Source: Pinus tabuliformis (lineage: Eukaryota; Streptophyta; Pinopsida; Pinales; Pinaceae). Taken from it: a stretch of 64,000 bases of DNA. The position numbers and the translations under genes were made by a program. The stretch lies in the NCBI GenBank assembly GCA_031772625.1, contig CM062817.1, positions 949,838,327-949,902,326 of the forward strand, given 5' to 3'. The notes beneath the pieces are model-generated. The model did no database searches. It was given only the letters and a program-made list of their open reading frames with translations, and had not been told where the DNA came from. Below are positions 59,916-64,000 of the stretch, one piece after another (position 1 is the stretch's first letter; each line of letters begins with the position of its first letter).

Positions 59916-59985
59916 AGGGCACGATGGAATCGAACCACCAACCTCCTACTTGTAAAGCAGGTGCTCTTCCATTGAGCTAGCACCC
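59916..59985 (-). tRNA. tRNA-like sequence, anticodon TAC (Val-like), probably a pseudogene
   Basis: On the minus strand GGGTGCTAGCTCAATGGAAG begins a cloverleaf of 70 nt: D arm AGCTC..GAGC, anticodon stem CCTGC/GTAGG with loop TTTACAA (anticodon TAC at 59954-59952), T arm GGTGG TTCGATT CCATC. The acceptor stem pairs only about six positions, two of them G-T, and one base is missing near position 8. It is unlike nuclear plant tRNA-Val and closer to bacterial/organellar types; the terminal T recalls tRNA-Cys. No CCA is encoded. Confidence 0.5.
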
Positions 59986-59989
59986 TTTA

Positions 59990-62900
59990 AAGAATTAGAC
60001 TTTTAAAAATTAGACCTTGAACCATCATAAATTGTAAATTCTACAACTTTTAATAAATTAAAGTTTTCACAATCTTTTACTAAACAAGCAAAGCAGCGTC
60101 GAAGTCATAAGTCCCTACCTAATGGTTATGGAAGTTATGAAAATTTGGTGAAGGGAAAAATATATGTGTTTCCAAGCAGGAGTACATGCCCTAATGAGGT
60201 CGAATTCTTAGCTGCCAAACCAACTTGGTCTTGGAGGGGTATTTTGACACTTTATACATAAAAATAATTCTTTTGACATGTTACAAGATGCCCAATGGGG
60301 TCTTTTTCATGTGAAAATGACTCTATTGACTTCTTGACTTCATGACAAACCCTAGAAGAACTCAATGGGTGCTTCACTATAAATAAAATGACCTTGAGCA
60401 TGAAACCCATGCTACAAAAATAATAATAATTTTTCTTTTCTTTTTACAACATAAAAGAATGAAGATTACATTTCATATTTATGAATACCGAACCTAGTTA
60501 CATATTTCAACATATCCCCCCTCTACCTTTATATAATAGATCTAGGGGATAACAAAAAGATCCATAGAGAATAAGATTGGGGTGAGCAAAATAAAGATGA
60601 TAAGAAAAAAGACAACAAGCAACGAAATCTACTAATTTGAACATGTGTCCACATGTACTCAAAGATTAGAGGAAACAAAGAACCCAATGTGATTGATTAT
60701 GCACTTGATAAAATGACATTCACTTCTTTAGTAAAAAGGAAGAAAATCATAGCCTCTTTCCTATTGTCCTCTAGAATAAATCATCTATGTATGGCATTGG
60801 GGTTTTGTGCTACACTCTATGCTTACAATCCAACATTAAAGTAAGAGTTCCCATATTTTCTTCTAAATGTCTGATTTGTTTGAGTTTGGGCCAAGCTTAG
60901 TCAAATCTTGTCAATTTTGGCCAAGATGTAATGAGCTTAATTATGTTTTCCTGAGCTAGTCAACAAGCTTGACCCTGAATTTTGAAAAAGAAGTTTGATA
61001 GAGATGACTACTCTAACATATTTTGACAAATTTTCCCTTTTTGTATGTCTCTAAGAGAGAATATAAACTAGCCTCCTCTTACCACAATGTGGCTAGATAA
61101 GAAAGACAAATCAAAACCAATAGTATCCACTAAGAGATTATGAGTTGGGGGAGGGGCGGGGGGGGGGGGGGGGGGGGGGTGTTGGGGGGGCAACATTTAT
61201 TCTGCCAAAAGATGCTCAGAACTTGCATCTGACTCCAACCATTGTTTTTTGTGTTGCTACATCCATAAGAACAAATGCAATTTTGTCATCAAAGAGGCTT
61301 GAACACTAATATGGGAAATTTCAACATCTCACTTTTACCAACTGGGCAAACAACTATTTTAGAATTTATTTTAATTATGGATTTTGATGCCAATTTTCTA
61401 TTGGGGAATCCAAATCAGTCTTCTTTTTTAGACTTTGCCCAATGTTTCTTGGGTCCATGTCTTGGGACTATGCTCTCCACCGGGATATAAATTTTTGAAA
61501 ACTCATCTCTTTTAATCAAAAACTTGTACCATAATATAAATAGGCAACTCATGTCTTCCAATTTAGAGGTTACCCTAATTGAAGATCTCTCTCCACATTT
61601 TGTCTCAGGTATGAAGTTAAACATGTTAACTAGGATTGGTCATAGAGTTTACAACAACTAAGAAACCTTTTAATGGTTGGTCCCAATTTGAATTCATATT
61701 CATAGCTAGAGGATTTCTAGCTATAGGGTGGTTTCCCATCATTTCTTATATGCAAATTTGAGTTCAAATGCAATATTTTAGATCACAGAACAAGGTTTTG
61801 AATATATCAATGACTAATAAGATGGATCTCAATTAGGACTAGTCATTTCTCATTGGGTGATGGATTCCTTTACTTGCACATAGATGCCAAAGTTATTGCA
61901 AATGATGGATAGGTTCAGTAGGGAATTCTAATTATAAGAATATATCCTCTAACTCAAATCAACAAAATTTCTATATTAATGTGGAATAAAATTGTTTAGG
62001 ATGAACCAATTTTCACTTCAAACCATAATCATCAATGGACCATGTAAGCGAAACAAACAAGACCATGTAAGCAAAACAACCAAGAGCTTGATTAACCAAA
62101 GCTTCTTAACAGAGTAGTCTAAACATGATATCTTGGATTGTTTTAAACTTACAAAGAGTAGCAGAGGATACACAATGAATCATGACTCCTACTCTTGCTT
62201 TACTCAAAAGTATAAAGGGAAATAATTCTACTGCATGAAATATAGATACAAACTAATCAATAACAACTTCTAGTTGCAGCATTAACATATAAGCCTGATC
62301 TATAGAAAAGGGAAAAGGATGAATGGCACAACCATGGCTACCCATATGTTGCACTGCCATCAGAGATCATTTTTTGTCTTATTGCAAACTTTGGAGGATT
62401 AAACCCCAAAAAATCCAAACCGCAATTTTACAGTGGTATTTTCCTCTCTTTTTTAACTATTGGAAAAAGCAATTTATCAGTTGGAGCAACACAATCACTG
62501 CACGGATGGATAATACATAAAGAAGCATAAGAAGATCAAAATTGCAAATGTAAATCCCTAGTATATTAGAATGGAAATGTAATATTTTAAAGCACCAGTT
62601 CATATTCCCCTGTGTATGGGTGAAGTAGAGAATGCAAATAAGATAAAACTAAAAATATAGTTGTAAGGATATGATGTTATGATGCTCCCAATCATATCAT
62701 ATCCATGCATTGCAATTTGGCGTGCATGTAAGTGATTAGAGCATATGGCTACATCTTCCTGCTTAAATAATTGAAAATTTAGGAAAAGACAGTAACATAT
62801 TGCATGCAAAAGCCCCTGTGTTTCATAAATATGTCTGCAGTAAAAATTTCAGCAGGAATATATATTACACTTTCCATAGTATTAATTTGTAACAAAATTC

Positions 62901-64000
62901 TCTCTTTTCTCAAGAATGGTTTCCAAAATAATTGGACCTTTCAAGTTCCCAGAATAAGACTGCTAAATATTAAATTTTATATGTGAGCATGGAGGGGAGA
63001 AAAGCATAAAGATGTATACAAAAAGCAGTCGTTGATGTCAGCAAAACTTTAGAGAAGTCTTCTTGGCAATTATTTCTACAAAATTAAGGTGCATGATTTA
63101 CATAGGGAATGGTGTAGAGAGGATAAATAATAATTGACTTAAAACACCTAGGTGACATATTCATATACCAACACTAGTGGGTAGGATGGTTTAACCACCT
63201 CACATCTAACTAAAACATCTAACATTAAGTTGGTCACATATAAAGTGGAAAATATTACTAAAACAACAATTTTGAGTGTTACCACTCTACCACCACCCCT
63301 CCATGCCCCAACATTGAATAGAACATTTTATCATTACTCAAATCCCCCCAATCTCCCTTAGTAAAATAATTCCAAATTTTACAAATATGACTAAAAAATT
63401 TCTTAAGACCACATATCGATCTACCACCATCCAATGAGGCACCTGGGTAACTAGCCATAGTGATTGCTGGTTGTCTAGGATGGTAACCCAGTTCCCAGTT
63501 ACATGTCATATCTTCAACTTTATTCATCTCTAGGTCTAGGTCCTTGTTGGTTCTCCATCATACTCTCATTTTCCTCATTTTGAAGGGCATATTTCCATAA
63601 ACTCATCAAAACAATCTTTCCACTCTATTCAATTGCCATCTCTTTCCATCGATAAAAGGATTTAGTGGAATTAAGCTGGACAATATATCAAGCTAAGAAT
63701 TCCAACTCATGTACCCTTTGCCTCAAAACCTAATTGAGTTACTTAATTAAAACTGGAAGTCTATTGGTTTTCACAAATCACAAGGTAAATTCTAACATGC
63801 ACATAATTTTAAGAATTAAATCTTCAAAATGCTTTCTAGAACAAAATTGGACAGTGTTTTGGCAACTCTCAAGGTTTTTGGTAGGTAGGCAAACTGGCTG
63901 CTTCATCCCTAATATAGTCTTGATCATTAATTAACAAAATTCATCAATAATTTCCCAAAACAAATAAATAACTCCAACAAAAAAACAATGGAATTAATTC
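59990..64000. other. non-coding stretch without supported genes
   Basis: Four kilobases of AT-rich DNA. Short frames (up to 82 codons, e.g. 63527-63279 minus) show no domain I know. A 22-G run sits at 61158-61179 within a longer G-rich tract (61147-61191). No LTR pair or coding motif is visible. Confidence 0.4.

Noticed and set aside
1-64000. CRISPR arrays, operons, bacterial-type features
   Set aside because: No regularly spaced short repeats with unique spacers; the sequence is plant nuclear in all recognisable parts.

Overview
This window is plant nuclear DNA: introns with GT-AG borders, plant-type Ty1/copia, Ty3/gypsy and L1 retrotransposons with initiator-Met-tRNA primer sites, a CACTA-type terminus, and a plant-specific SABATH methyltransferase gene. 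The density of old nested LTR elements and AT-rich filler fits a large, repeat-rich seed-plant genome, possibly a gymnosperm. That placement is inference; nothing here fixes the species.

Layout. 0.2-5.3 kb holds two decayed genes in tandem, a LARP1-like La-motif gene and an RBK-type receptor-like cytoplasmic kinase, both still showing exon/intron borders; the kinase carries a foldback (MITE-like) hairpin at 4259-4602. At 5426-13258 lies a young, full-length, non-autonomous gypsy-like element: about 1,041-bp LTRs, a CATAG target duplication, one intact zinc-knuckle/protease ORF and no reverse transcriptase or integrase. 15.7-21.7 kb is a decayed copia element (A). 23.6-27.3 kb is a shorter copia-like element (B) with only a double zinc-knuckle remnant. 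27.5-34.2 kb is a full-length L1-type LINE with RNase H, a poly(A) tail and a target duplication, silenced by point stops. 35.4-36.9 kb is the one intact host gene, a four-exon SABATH carboxyl methyltransferase on the minus strand, with a promoter carrying repeated ACGTCA/TGACG units. 38.2-46.5 kb is a non-coding LTR element split by a minus-strand copia element (C, 39245-44815, GTTCT duplication). 50.4-53 kb is the 3' part of a minus-strand chromovirus-like gypsy element. 53.9-59.07 kb is the 5' part of another gypsy element, interrupted by a solo LTR of the same family as the 5.4-13.3 kb element. At 59070 a CACTA-like terminus with subterminal repeats begins, followed by a tRNA-like sequence. 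60-64 kb has no gene I can support.

The most interesting signal is in the untranslated parts of the 5.4-13.3 kb element. About thirteen short modules, each built in the interleaved order A-B-A'-B' (the H-type pseudoknot order), flank the ORF; seven to eight lie nearly head to tail at 10650-11060. Module arms differ in sequence but keep pairing, including apparent compensatory changes, and the segment between A' and B' is repeatedly A-rich. I do not recognise this arrangement from known LTR retrotransposons.

All alignments were made by eye; lengths and identities are hand counts.
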